From Psychromicrobium xiongbiense (GTDB taxonomy: Bacteria > Actinomycetota > Actinomycetes > Actinomycetales > Micrococcaceae), in the NCBI RefSeq assembly GCF_030271165.1, contig NZ_JASSZH010000021.1, positions 1-64,000 on the forward strand: a DNA stretch of 64,000 bases. Direction: 5' to 3'. The translations under genes were made by a program, and so were the position numbers. The notes under the pieces are model-generated. The model saw only the letters and a list, made by a program, of their open reading frames with translations, searched no databases and was not told where the DNA came from. Below, one piece after another: positions 24,501 through 31,900 of this stretch (its first letter is position 1; every line of letters starts with the position of its first letter).

Positions 24501-25530
24501 GAACGTCGAGGCCTCCACGGTGCTCCTGCTGCCGTCCATGACCACCGTGGGCGATGGTGCCTTCCTGGCCGACGACACGATGGTCGCCTCCTATGAGCTC
24601 GGTGGCGGTTTTGTCCGTATTGCTCCGGCGAAGGTCGGCAAACGTGCCTTCCTGGGGAATTCCGGAATGACCGCGGCGGGCCGCTCCGTGCCTAAGAATT
24701 CGCTGGTCGCGGTGCTCTCCGCGACACCGGCCAAGGCCAAGGCGGGCACCTCCTGGCTGGGTGCGCCGCCGGTGCGGCTGCGCCGGGTTGCGCAACAATC
24801 GGATACCGAGCGCACCTTTGAACCACCCACCCGACTCAAAGTGGCACGCACGCTCTGGGAGCTGTGCCGGGTGGTGCCAGTGATGCTGACCGTGGCCCTG
24901 GCGCTGTCCGTGCTGGCGCTGATGAGCTGGCTGGCCAGCGTCGGCACCTACTGGCTGGCCGCCGCCCTGGGTGGCGTGGTGATGATGTTGGCCGGTTGTG
25001 TCGCTGCGGGCTCCGCCGTGGTCGCCAAATGGGTGCTGGTTGGCAAAATCCGCACGGGTGAGCATCCGCTCTGGAGCTCGTTCATCTGGCGCAATGAGGT
25101 GGCCGATACCTTCGTGGAGCTGGTCGCCGCCCCCTGGTTTGCCCGGGCCGCCAGCGGAACCCCCGCTTTGGTGTGGTGGCTGCGCGCGCTGGGCGCCAAA
25201 ATCGGCCACGGCGCCTGGTGCGAGTCCTACTGGCTGCCGGAGGCGGATCTGGTCACCCTGGGTGAAAGCTCCACGGTGAACCGTGGCTGCGTCGTGCAGA
25301 CCCACCTCTTCCATGACCGGATCATGGCCCTGGACACCGTGGTTCTGGCCGATGGCGCCACGATGGGCCCACACGGCGTCATCCTCCCCGCCGCACGGAT
25401 TGGCGTGGGAGGAACGGTGGGCCCGGCATCGCTGGTCATGCGAGGGGAAACCGTGCCTGCCGGAAGCTACTGGATTGGCAATCCAGTAAGCCCCTGGCGT
25501 CGCCCACAAGCCCCACAGACCCGCCCCTGA
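21532..25530 (+). CDS. Pls/PosA-type membrane nonribosomal peptide synthetase, predicted lysine polymer or isopeptide synthetase
   Basis: A 1332-residue protein with the layout of epsilon-poly-lysine synthetases. An adenylation domain (~30-520) has FTSGSTGTPKG, YGPTE and YRSGDL motifs. A carrier domain has its phosphopantetheine Ser558 in GGGSLAA. Six membrane segments then alternate with three left-handed beta-helix (hexapeptide) blocks at about 745-830, 960-1060 and 1200-1330, the domains proposed to catalyse chain growth. Aligned by eye to GrsA, the pocket reads D-A-E-S-I-G-T-V-V-K; the Glu at 219 favours a basic side chain, and the code resembles the lysine code of bacitracin synthetase as I remember it. 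Product is inferred, not shown. Confidence 0.88.
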   Translation: MSEPVYAPQLPGSASTPPERTLIQILHSTAQSFPDASALDDGERCLGYAELLREVNRYAQKLHRAGLGAGDKIGVRIPSGTAELYLAILAVLAIGAAYVPVDADDPDERAKLVFSEAKVAGILHAASDEDDGIIAAPGRPKPFPAPRNPTPDDDSWVIFTSGSTGTPKGVAVSHRSSAAFVDAEARLFLQNPDSAAGGPIGPQDRVLAGLSVAFDASCEEMWLAWRHGACLVPAPRSLVRSGMDLGPWLINHGITVVSTVPTLAALWPAEALENVRLLIFGGEACPPELADRLAVEDREVWNTYGPTEATVVACAAPLEGGYLGHSETNPIRIGLPLDGWDLAVVDAAGVPVAAGEVGELIIGGVGLARYLDPAKDAEKYAAMPSLGWQRAYRSGDLVRYEPAGLVFMGRADEQVKLGGRRIELGEIDAALQALDGVAGAAAAVKTTAAGNQILVGYLVPAAGTVPDTTLFRTALATELPAPLIPLLAVVDTLPTKTSGKVDRQALPWPLPGSDSADDGAPAGDLAEDERWVLEQWNAVLGGSARNLDADFFALGGGSLAAAQLVSALRVRYPTVTVADIYAHPRVGALLELARTHAPRLGAVAVERTVRRTARRSQVFQTLMGIPLHILVAMRWLTYLMALNNLLPWFLTGHGGDTASGWWGPAVSWWWVLASWLVFVSPWGRMGISIAAARILLKDVTPGVYPRSGRVHLRLWLAQQIADHAQAVSLSSAPWVTHYARALGARIGKDVSLHSVPPVTGMLRLGDGSSIEPEVDLSGWWIDGDDVHIGEISVGANATVGARSTLMPGARVGKGAQVAAGSAVLGKVRAGQLFSGSPAQRVGKARPDWPEAPHRSNRLWLVIYACASTALAMIPFLAAALSAWVGLRLAQLWLPAGSPATALHELYPQLLLAVPLAAIVWFLSLMVLIGVTVRLLGIGLREGFHPVLSRVGWQVWATERVLDLARDLLFPIYASLFTPVWLRLLGATIGKNVEASTVLLLPSMTTVGDGAFLADDTMVASYELGGGFVRIAPAKVGKRAFLGNSGMTAAGRSVPKNSLVAVLSATPAKAKAGTSWLGAPPVRLRRVAQQSDTERTFEPPTRLKVARTLWELCRVVPVMLTVALALSVLALMSWLASVGTYWLAAALGGVVMMLAGCVAAGSAVVAKWVLVGKIRTGEHPLWSSFIWRNEVADTFVELVAAPWFARAASGTPALVWWLRALGAKIGHGAWCESYWLPEADLVTLGESSTVNRGCVVQTHLFHDRIMALDTVVLADGATMGPHGVILPAARIGVGGTVGPASLVMRGETVPAGSYWIGNPVSPWRRPQAPQTRP

Positions 25531-25564
25531 TACCCTCGAGTTCCCCTACCCACCACCAGGACTG

Positions 25565-26911
25565 ATGAGCCCCACACGCGAGAAGAACCCCCAGGACACG
25601 CTGGACGCCTACACTCCGGCCCACGGCAGTGCGGACTACCGCGTCCATCACTATGATCTGGAGCTCGACTGCCGTCTGGGATCCAACCGGCTGGCCGGCC
25701 GGGCCAGGATCGAGGCGGAAAGTCAGGTCAAGCTCAAGACCGTCCGGCTCAGCCTCACCGACCTGAAACCGGGCAAAATCGCGGTCAGTGTGGGGGGCAA
25801 GGCACAGCGGATCGCCAAGTATGCCCATCGCTCCGATGTTCTGACCATCACCCTGGACGAGGCCCTCGCCAAAGGCACAAAGTTCACCCTGGACATTCGC
25901 TACGAGGGCAATCCCGGGCCGGCCATGGGCGTCTGGGGAGACGTGGGCTGGGAGGAGCTGGAGGATGGCGTGCTCGTGGCCGGCCAGCCTACCGGCGCCT
26001 CCACCTGGTTCCCCTGTAATGACCACCCGAGTCAGAAGGCCAGCTTCGTTCTGGCGGTCACCACGGATGCGAATTACCGGCCGGTCTGCAATGGCGTTCT
26101 GGTGCAGCGGCGCAGCAAATCCAGCCGGGAAACCTGGGTCTACGAGCAGCCCGAACCCATGGCGACCTATCTGGCCACCCTGCAGATTGGGCGCTACGAG
26201 CTCCAGCCCCTGCAGGCCGCGCCGGCTCCGGCGGTGCCGCTGGCCGTCGCGGTGCCCGCCGCGCTGGCTGCGAAGGCGCAACGTGGATTGTCGCGGCAGC
26301 GTGACATGCTGGACGCCTTTGAGCGAGCCTTCGGCCGCTACCCCTTCACCGGGTACACCGTGGTGGTCACCCCGGATGAGCTGGATATTCCGCTGGAAGC
26401 CCAGTCGCTGTCGATCATCGGCCGGAACCATCTCGATGCCAGTTGGGAATCCCAACGCCTGATCGCCCACGAACTCTCCCACCAGTGGTTCGGCAACTCG
26501 CTGACCGTGGGCACCTGGTCGGACATCTGGCTGCATGAGGGCTTCGCCTGCTACGCCGAGTGGCTCTGGTCCGAGGCTTCCGGAGCGCCCACGGCGGAAC
26601 AGCGCGCGACGGCGGCACACCGGATGCTGGCCGGCAAGCCTCAGGATCTCCTGGTGGGCGCGCCCGGACCGGAGCTGATGTTCGACGACCGGGTCTATAA
26701 GCGCGGCGCACTGGCGCTGCACAGCGTGCGGCTACGCCTGGGCGATGCGGCGTTCTTCGAGTTGCTGCGGACCTGGACGGCCCGTTTCCGTCACGGCACC
26801 GTCAGCACGGCGGGTTTCCTGGCACTGATCGAGGAGCTGCACCCGGACGTCGACGCCGCAGTGCTGTTGAACCCCTGGCTGTTCCAGGCCGAGCTGCCGC
26901 CGCTGGGCTGA
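25565..26911 (+). CDS. M1 family zinc aminopeptidase-like metallopeptidase
   Basis: A 448-residue gluzincin with the zinc site HELSHQW and the distal ligand in LHEGFACYAEW 19 residues later. An N-terminal beta-domain (~20-200) is typical of M1. The exopeptidase GAMEN motif is replaced by PLEAQS, which keeps the Glu that contacts the substrate amino group. It lacks the large C-terminal helical domain of long M1 enzymes. It starts 34 nt after the synthetase with AGGACTG before ATG 25565, so it likely belongs to the same operon and could trim or degrade the peptide product; that role is inference. Confidence 0.87.
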   Translation: MSPTREKNPQDTLDAYTPAHGSADYRVHHYDLELDCRLGSNRLAGRARIEAESQVKLKTVRLSLTDLKPGKIAVSVGGKAQRIAKYAHRSDVLTITLDEALAKGTKFTLDIRYEGNPGPAMGVWGDVGWEELEDGVLVAGQPTGASTWFPCNDHPSQKASFVLAVTTDANYRPVCNGVLVQRRSKSSRETWVYEQPEPMATYLATLQIGRYELQPLQAAPAPAVPLAVAVPAALAAKAQRGLSRQRDMLDAFERAFGRYPFTGYTVVVTPDELDIPLEAQSLSIIGRNHLDASWESQRLIAHELSHQWFGNSLTVGTWSDIWLHEGFACYAEWLWSEASGAPTAEQRATAAHRMLAGKPQDLLVGAPGPELMFDDRVYKRGALALHSVRLRLGDAAFFELLRTWTARFRHGTVSTAGFLALIEELHPDVDAAVLLNPWLFQAELPPLG

Positions 26912-26916
26912 GACAG

Positions 26917-27219
26917 CTACTGTTTGGCGGGCTGACCGTCAGCGGGGTCCTGCGTCGTGATCGCCGCAGCCTCAGCAGCTTTCCCCCTCTCCACCAGCCA
27001 CAAGGCAATGCCCATGGCCAACATGGAAGCGCCAAGCGGTATCACTCCCCTGTTGAGGACATCGAGGAAGAAGGTAAGAATTCCCAGGCCGGTGTTGTTC
27101 GAGCCGCGGAGCGCGTCAACGAACAACCCACTCACCTGAGTGCTCACTTCGAGCAGGACGACTCCCAGCACCAGTGCCAAGGCGCCATAGCCAATCAGCC
27201 GGATCCGTGCGTAATGCAT
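26917..27219 (-). CDS. Small two-pass membrane protein, unknown function
   Basis: A 100-residue protein with two hydrophobic segments (IGYGALALVLGVVLLEV and VIPLGASMLAMGIALWLV) separated by a loop, and a charged Ala/Gln-rich tail. I do not recognise the family. ATG 27219 has GGAG 6 nt upstream and is a better start than the longer frame. It is convergent with the M1 peptidase gene, only 5 nt away. Confidence 0.7.
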   Translation of the reverse strand: MHYARIRLIGYGALALVLGVVLLEVSTQVSGLFVDALRGSNNTGLGILTFFLDVLNRGVIPLGASMLAMGIALWLVERGKAAEAAAITTQDPADGQPAKQ

Positions 27220-27399
27220 GTCGCTCTCCTTCGGGTGGACTGACCCACGACGCCCATAGGTTCTCGTGATGTTCGAACGAACCGGTAAGATCACGCTACG
27301 CTGGTTCACAGATCGCTTCAAGGAATTTCAAAGCAGTGCGCGGATGAATGCCAGCCAAGATCCGCTGCTTCCGATGGGCGCATCCTGAGAGGAGTCACC

Positions 27400-27687
27400 G
27401 TGAGCCCTGAACCTCAGATCCCCGGGTGGTTCTCCGCCTTGGGAGCCGTCACCACCATCGTCTGGTTCGCGCTCTTTGTCCTGACTCTGGTCATGATTCT
27501 CAGGTCCGCCTACCTCAGCCCAGCTCAGCGAGCGGTGTGGAGCATCATCGTCGTGTTGCTGCCGGTCCTCGGCTCCCTGGTCTGGATCGGGTCCTTCCTC
27601 CTGGGACGGCGACGGGCCTCTGGCAAGGAGCGATCCGCGGCTCAGCCCACCGCGAGCGCCAGCACCAGGCTCTCCGGCAGGCCGTAG
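27400..27687 (+). CDS. PLDc_N-type small membrane protein
   Basis: A 95-residue protein with two membrane segments (VTTIVWFALFVLTLVMIL and AVWSIIVVLLPVLGSLVWI) and a basic tail GRRRASGKER. The second segment with its Pro-Val-Leu-Gly and following Trp is the pattern of the phospholipase D N-terminal (PLDc_N) membrane module, here standing alone. Start is GTG 27400 with GAGGAG 5 nt upstream. The last 46 bases overlap the convergent phosphopantetheinyl transferase gene. Confidence 0.75.
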   Translation: MSPEPQIPGWFSALGAVTTIVWFALFVLTLVMILRSAYLSPAQRAVWSIIVVLLPVLGSLVWIGSFLLGRRRASGKERSAAQPTASASTRLSGRP

Positions 27688-28337
27688 TCGGCTGCATCCA
27701 GCAGTTCCACAGTGCCCGCGCTCCGCAGCGCGACGGTGTCCACGGCCGCCGGGTCCTCCTGCAGCCCGGTTCCGCGCAGTTTGAGCCAGGCTTCGGTCGC
27801 GGCCCAGCATTCGGTTCGGAACCTGCTGCGGTCCGCAGCCGTCTCGCAGCGCACCAGAGCCACCTGCTCCGCGGGATGCATCAGCCTGGTAAAGCCCGCA
27901 AAGTCCGCCGCTCCGTTGCGCTCACAGTCCACGCCCACGCGGAGGCCCGCCGTCATCGTGCCCGCCATCATCGCCCAACCCTGGCTGCTCGTGGCGCTGA
28001 AGGATCCTGGCACCCCATGGAAGCCCGGCCTTCCATGATCACCGCCCTCGCCATGGACCGGACACACATAGCTCGGCATCAGACTGCCCGGTGAGACACC
28101 CGCCAGCTCGGCCACAAAATAGCGCAGGGCAATGCGTCGGCGCTGAAAATTCCTCCGGTCGCGTAGTGCAACCAGCCGCCCAGCCCGCCCTGTTTCGGCA
28201 GGCGTCAGCCAGGAAAGCTCTTCGGGTTGCGGGTGGAATCGATCAAGTCTGACCGCCCGCACCGCAACCTCGCCGTGCCACCGAACGTCAGAGCCGCCCA
28301 CGGCTGTGGGTTCACTCTGACTTAATCGGCCATTCAC
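27642..28337 (-). CDS. 4'-phosphopantetheinyl transferase (Sfp type)
   Basis: Transfers phosphopantetheine from coenzyme A to carrier-protein serines. The Mg-binding motif GVDCE is at 135-139 and the second motif WAATEAWLK at 178-186, in the Thr-Glu form common in Sfp-type enzymes; the following LRGTG is also typical. At 231 residues it is a normal size. ATG 28337 has AGGAGG 4 nt upstream. It lies about 2 kb from the NRPS-like synthetase whose carrier Ser558 needs this modification. It is divergent from ppk2 with only 22 bp between the start codons. Confidence 0.85.
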   Translation of the reverse strand: MNGRLSQSEPTAVGGSDVRWHGEVAVRAVRLDRFHPQPEELSWLTPAETGRAGRLVALRDRRNFQRRRIALRYFVAELAGVSPGSLMPSYVCPVHGEGGDHGRPGFHGVPGSFSATSSQGWAMMAGTMTAGLRVGVDCERNGAADFAGFTRLMHPAEQVALVRCETAADRSRFRTECWAATEAWLKLRGTGLQEDPAAVDTVALRSAGTVELLDAADYGLPESLVLALAVG

Positions 28338-28359
28338 CCTCCTAGCCTAAGGTTCTTCC

Positions 28360-29250
28360 ATGATGGACATGACGCTCGAGGGTGCTGGCTACACCGTGCT
28401 GGATACCGACGACGATGACCCGGTACTGATCGGCCCGGACGGCAGGGCTGTGGACACCTGGCGTGAGGGCTACCCCTACCCAGAACGGCTCTCCCGCGAG
28501 GTCTACGAAGTGGACAAGCGGCTGCTCCAGATCGAACTGCTGAAGCTGCAGAACTGGGTTAAGGAGTCCGGCCAGCGCATTGTGCTGCTCTTCGAAGGCC
28601 GCGATGCTGCGGGTAAGGGCGGCACCATCAAACGGTTCACTGAGCATCTCAACCCGCGCGGCGCACGGGTGGTCGCCCTCGAGAAACCCAGTGAACGCGA
28701 AAAGACCCAGTGGTACTTTCAGCGTTATATCGCCCATCTTCCCTCTGCGGGTGAGATCGTCCTCTTCGACCGCTCCTGGTACACCCGGGCGGGTGTGGAA
28801 CGGGTCATGGGCTTCTGCACCGAAGCCCAGTACACCGAGTTCTACAAGCAGGCCCCGGCCTTCGAGAAGATGCTGCTCAATGACGGCATCCACCTGGTGA
28901 AGTTCTGGTTCTCTGTCTCTCGGGCCGAGCAGCTGACCCGCTTCACCATCCGTCAGGTGGACCCGGTTCGCCAGTGGAAACTCTCCCCCATGGACCTGGC
29001 ATCGCTGGATAAGTGGGATGCCTACACGCAGGCCAAGGAAGCCATGTTCCGAAAGACCGATACCCGCCAGTCGCCGTGGACCGTGGTCAAAAGCAACGAC
29101 AAGAAACGCGCCCGCCTCGAAGCCATGCGGCTGGTGCTGGCCAAGTTCGATTATCCGGGCAAGGACGTCGAGCTCGTGGGCACGCCGGATGCTCTGGTGG
29201 TTGGCCGGGCCTCGGATCTCTTCGGTCCGGAAGAAGGCAACCTGTACTGA
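28360..29250 (+). CDS. ppk2: Polyphosphate kinase 2 family protein
   Basis: Transfers phosphate between polyphosphate and nucleoside diphosphates. Walker A-like GRDAAGKGG is at 80-88 and the Walker B/lid segment FDRSWYTRAG starts near 136; both are diagnostic for PPK2. At 296 residues it is a single-domain member. The N-terminal ~40 residues precede the kinase core. Start is ATG 28360, with AAGG 7 nt upstream; the 22-bp gap to the divergent gene leaves little room for a promoter, so at least one start may be leaderless or driven from within the neighbour. Confidence 0.93.
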   Translation: MMDMTLEGAGYTVLDTDDDDPVLIGPDGRAVDTWREGYPYPERLSREVYEVDKRLLQIELLKLQNWVKESGQRIVLLFEGRDAAGKGGTIKRFTEHLNPRGARVVALEKPSEREKTQWYFQRYIAHLPSAGEIVLFDRSWYTRAGVERVMGFCTEAQYTEFYKQAPAFEKMLLNDGIHLVKFWFSVSRAEQLTRFTIRQVDPVRQWKLSPMDLASLDKWDAYTQAKEAMFRKTDTRQSPWTVVKSNDKKRARLEAMRLVLAKFDYPGKDVELVGTPDALVVGRASDLFGPEEGNLY

Positions 29251-29258
29251 CGATCAAG

Positions 29259-29323
29259 CATCGATTGCTGCGTTGTGTGCCGTTTTTCCAGCGAGAAATC
29301 GGCACACAACGCAGCAATCGATG
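29259..29323. terminator. 24-bp perfect hairpin between ppk2 and pheT
   Basis: Arms at 29259-29282 and 29300-29323 pair over 24 bases without mismatch, closing a 17-nt loop that itself has short pairing. It sits between convergent ppk2 and pheT, so it can serve both. No U-tract follows the stem on either strand; the only T-run is in the loop. Confidence 0.75.
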
Positions 29324-29338
29324 AGGAAAAAACCGAAC

Positions 29339-31900
29339 TTAGCGCAGGACGGCGCCAAACGCCTCCGCCGCGGCGGCCACGGCTGCTTCCCGGGCGGCAC
29401 TCGCTTCATCGGCGGTCAACGTGCGGTCCGGTGCCCGGAACCGCAGGCTGAACGCCAGGGACTTCTGGCCTTCACCAACCGAGGCACCCCGGTAATCGTC
29501 AAAGAGCGCCACATCCTCCAGCAGCTCGCCGGCACCGGTGCGCAGCACTTCCAGCACCTCTGCCGCAGGGATCTCGGCCGGGACCAGGAGGGCGACATCC
29601 TGCGAGGCCACCGGGAAGGTAGAGAGATCCTTTGCGACGATCACGTCGGCGGTCTCCTCGAACAGGGCATCGGCATCGAACTCCACCGCTACGGTACGTT
29701 CGGGCAGATCCAGTTCAGCGAGCAGCCGCGGATGCAATTCGCCCGCATAACCCACCACGGCACCACTGCGCAGGCTCAGCGTGGCGGTGCGTCCCGGGTG
29801 GAATGCCTGGTGGCGGCCCTGACTGACCACCAGATCGACACCGAGCACCTCGGCAGCGACCTTGGCCACATCGAGGGCATCAGCATAATCCCAGGCACGC
29901 GGGGCGTGACCCGGCGCGGCAACCGTGTCGTGACCGAGCAGCAGCGCGGCCACATGAAGCGGCTGATCCGGAATCCCGGAGTAGAGCGCTTCCAGAACGT
30001 CCTCGTCGGGCTTGATGCCCAGCGGCGGAATGCTGGCGGTTCCCATCGTCTCACCGGGCAGGAATACCGATCCGGCCTCGAAGAGCGCCAGATCACGGAA
30101 GCCGCGGGAGAGGTTGCGCCTGGCCACCTCGATCAGCCCCGGCAGCAGCGAGGTCCGCAGGAAACCGAACTCCTCGCTGATCGGGTTGGCCAGTTTCACC
30201 GCGGTGACCGGCTGCCCGGCGTCGGGCGTGCCGAACGTGTTGTTGCCGGCCTGTGAGACGAAGGGGTAGGCCATGACCTCCACCAGCCCGGAGGACGCCA
30301 GGGCACTGAGCAGACGACGGCGCTGCTGCTGGATGCGACTCAGGCCACGTCCGGGCGGGGCGACCGGCAGCACGGAGGGGATGTGCTCGAAGCCGACCAA
30401 CCGGGCGACTTCCTCGGCCAGGTCATCGCGGGTCAGCAGATCGGTCCGCCAGCTGGGCGGGGTCACCAGATACGCGTCGTCCCCTGCAGGCTCCACGATG
30501 GCACCCAGGTCACGCAGTGACCCTTCGACCTGCTCGGCGGTGAAATCAACGCCTATCCGCTGGGCCGGGTACGCCACGGGCAGCTCGATGGCCACCGCAA
30601 CAGGCTCGGCACCGACGTCGGTGCCGTGCTCGTCCACGGTGCCACCCGCGAGGGCTACCAGCAGGTCCACAGCACGCTGGGCGGCCCTATCGGCCACCTG
30701 CCAGTCCACCCCACGCTCGAAGCGCTTGGAGGCTTCGGACGGCAGTTTGTGCCGGCGCCGGCTGCGCGCAATCGACACTTCCTCGAAGTGTGCCGCCTCG
30801 ATCAGCACGTCCCGCGTGCTCTCAGACACCTCGGTGGAAGCGCCCCCCATCACACCGGCGATGCCGATCGGGCCGGTCTCGTCGGTGATCAGCAAGTCTT
30901 CTGTATGAAGGGTGCGGGTCTTGGCGTCGAGCGTCGTCAGCGTCTCTCCGGCCTCAGCGCGGCGCACCACGATCGGCCCGGTGACCTTGTCCAGATCGTA
31001 GAAGTGCAGCGGCTGGCCGAGCTCCCACATGACGTAGTTGGAGATGTCGACCGGCAGCGAAATACTGCGGATCCCGGCCAGGCGCAGACGCGAGGCCATC
31101 CACACCGGGGTGGGACGGCTGGCGTCAATGCCGCGCACCACGCGGGCCACAAACCGATCGGCTCCGGGCCTGCCATAGATGGGCGCCTGGTCAGCGATCG
31201 TCACCGGGTAGCCCTGTCCATCGGCCGCCACCGTAGCCGGCAGGCTGGCCGGGTCGGTGAACTCGGTGCCCGTGGCATGAGCGTATTCACGCGCGATGCC
31301 GCGGATCGAGAAAGCGTAGCCACGATCCGGGGTGACATTGACCTCGGCCGCATGATCGTGCAGGTTCAGCAGCTCGTAAACGCTCGTGCCGACCTCCGGG
31401 TCAAGGCCCAGAGTGGACAGCACCACGATGCCGTCATGCTCCTGGCCCAGCCCCAGCTCGCGGGCGGAGGCGATCATCCCGGCGGAGACATGTCCATACG
31501 TCTTCCGGGGGGAGATCCGGAAATCGCCGGGCAGCACGGCACCCGGCAGGGTCACGATGACCTTGTCTCCCTCGACGAAGTTGTGCGCACCGCAGACGAT
31601 GCCCTGAACGCCATCGGGCGAAATGCCCTCCGCTGAGCCGTCCTCACGCGCCAGCGGCTGCTCTGCCCCTTCAGGAACCACGCGGACCTGACACCAGTTG
31701 ATGGTCTTGCCGTTGCTTTGCGGTTCCTTCACCAGCGAGAGCACCTGGCCGACCACGATCGGCCCGGAGAGCGCATCGGTCGGCCGGTGCACAGCCTCCT
31801 CTTCGAACCCCACCCGGACCAGATCTTTCATCACGTCCTCGGCGCTGGCCTCGGCAGGGACGGCTGCGAATTCACGCAGCCAGGACAAAGGAATACGCAT
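29339..31900 (-). CDS. pheT: Phenylalanyl-tRNA synthetase beta subunit
   Basis: Large subunit of the heterotetrameric class II PheRS. Residues ~40-160 form the tRNA-binding OB-type domain, followed by B3/B4 editing domain and B5 (~430-520), the catalytic-like core, and a C-terminal anticodon-binding FDX-ACB domain (~755-853). At 853 residues it is of normal length for actinobacteria. Its ATG overlaps the pheS stop by one base (TAATG), so the two subunits are coupled. The conserved B3/B4 stretch TSWN-type residues are recognisable in the YVMWELGQPLHFYDLDK region. Confidence 0.96.
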   Translation of the reverse strand: MRIPLSWLREFAAVPAEASAEDVMKDLVRVGFEEEAVHRPTDALSGPIVVGQVLSLVKEPQSNGKTINWCQVRVVPEGAEQPLAREDGSAEGISPDGVQGIVCGAHNFVEGDKVIVTLPGAVLPGDFRISPRKTYGHVSAGMIASARELGLGQEHDGIVVLSTLGLDPEVGTSVYELLNLHDHAAEVNVTPDRGYAFSIRGIAREYAHATGTEFTDPASLPATVAADGQGYPVTIADQAPIYGRPGADRFVARVVRGIDASRPTPVWMASRLRLAGIRSISLPVDISNYVMWELGQPLHFYDLDKVTGPIVVRRAEAGETLTTLDAKTRTLHTEDLLITDETGPIGIAGVMGGASTEVSESTRDVLIEAAHFEEVSIARSRRRHKLPSEASKRFERGVDWQVADRAAQRAVDLLVALAGGTVDEHGTDVGAEPVAVAIELPVAYPAQRIGVDFTAEQVEGSLRDLGAIVEPAGDDAYLVTPPSWRTDLLTRDDLAEEVARLVGFEHIPSVLPVAPPGRGLSRIQQQRRRLLSALASSGLVEVMAYPFVSQAGNNTFGTPDAGQPVTAVKLANPISEEFGFLRTSLLPGLIEVARRNLSRGFRDLALFEAGSVFLPGETMGTASIPPLGIKPDEDVLEALYSGIPDQPLHVAALLLGHDTVAAPGHAPRAWDYADALDVAKVAAEVLGVDLVVSQGRHQAFHPGRTATLSLRSGAVVGYAGELHPRLLAELDLPERTVAVEFDADALFEETADVIVAKDLSTFPVASQDVALLVPAEIPAAEVLEVLRTGAGELLEDVALFDDYRGASVGEGQKSLAFSLRFRAPDRTLTADEASAAREAAVAAAAEAFGAVLR

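Noticed and set aside
23860..25509. A 549-codon minus-strand frame opposite the synthetase
   Set aside because: Antisense to the conserved beta-helix and membrane parts; Gly/Gln/Arg/His-rich low-complexity translation without domains.
27642..28337. Possible inactive phosphopantetheinyl transferase (Thr in place of Lys in WxxKEA)
   Set aside because: Thr-Glu-Ala forms are common in active Sfp-type enzymes, and GVDCE and the downstream Lys are intact.
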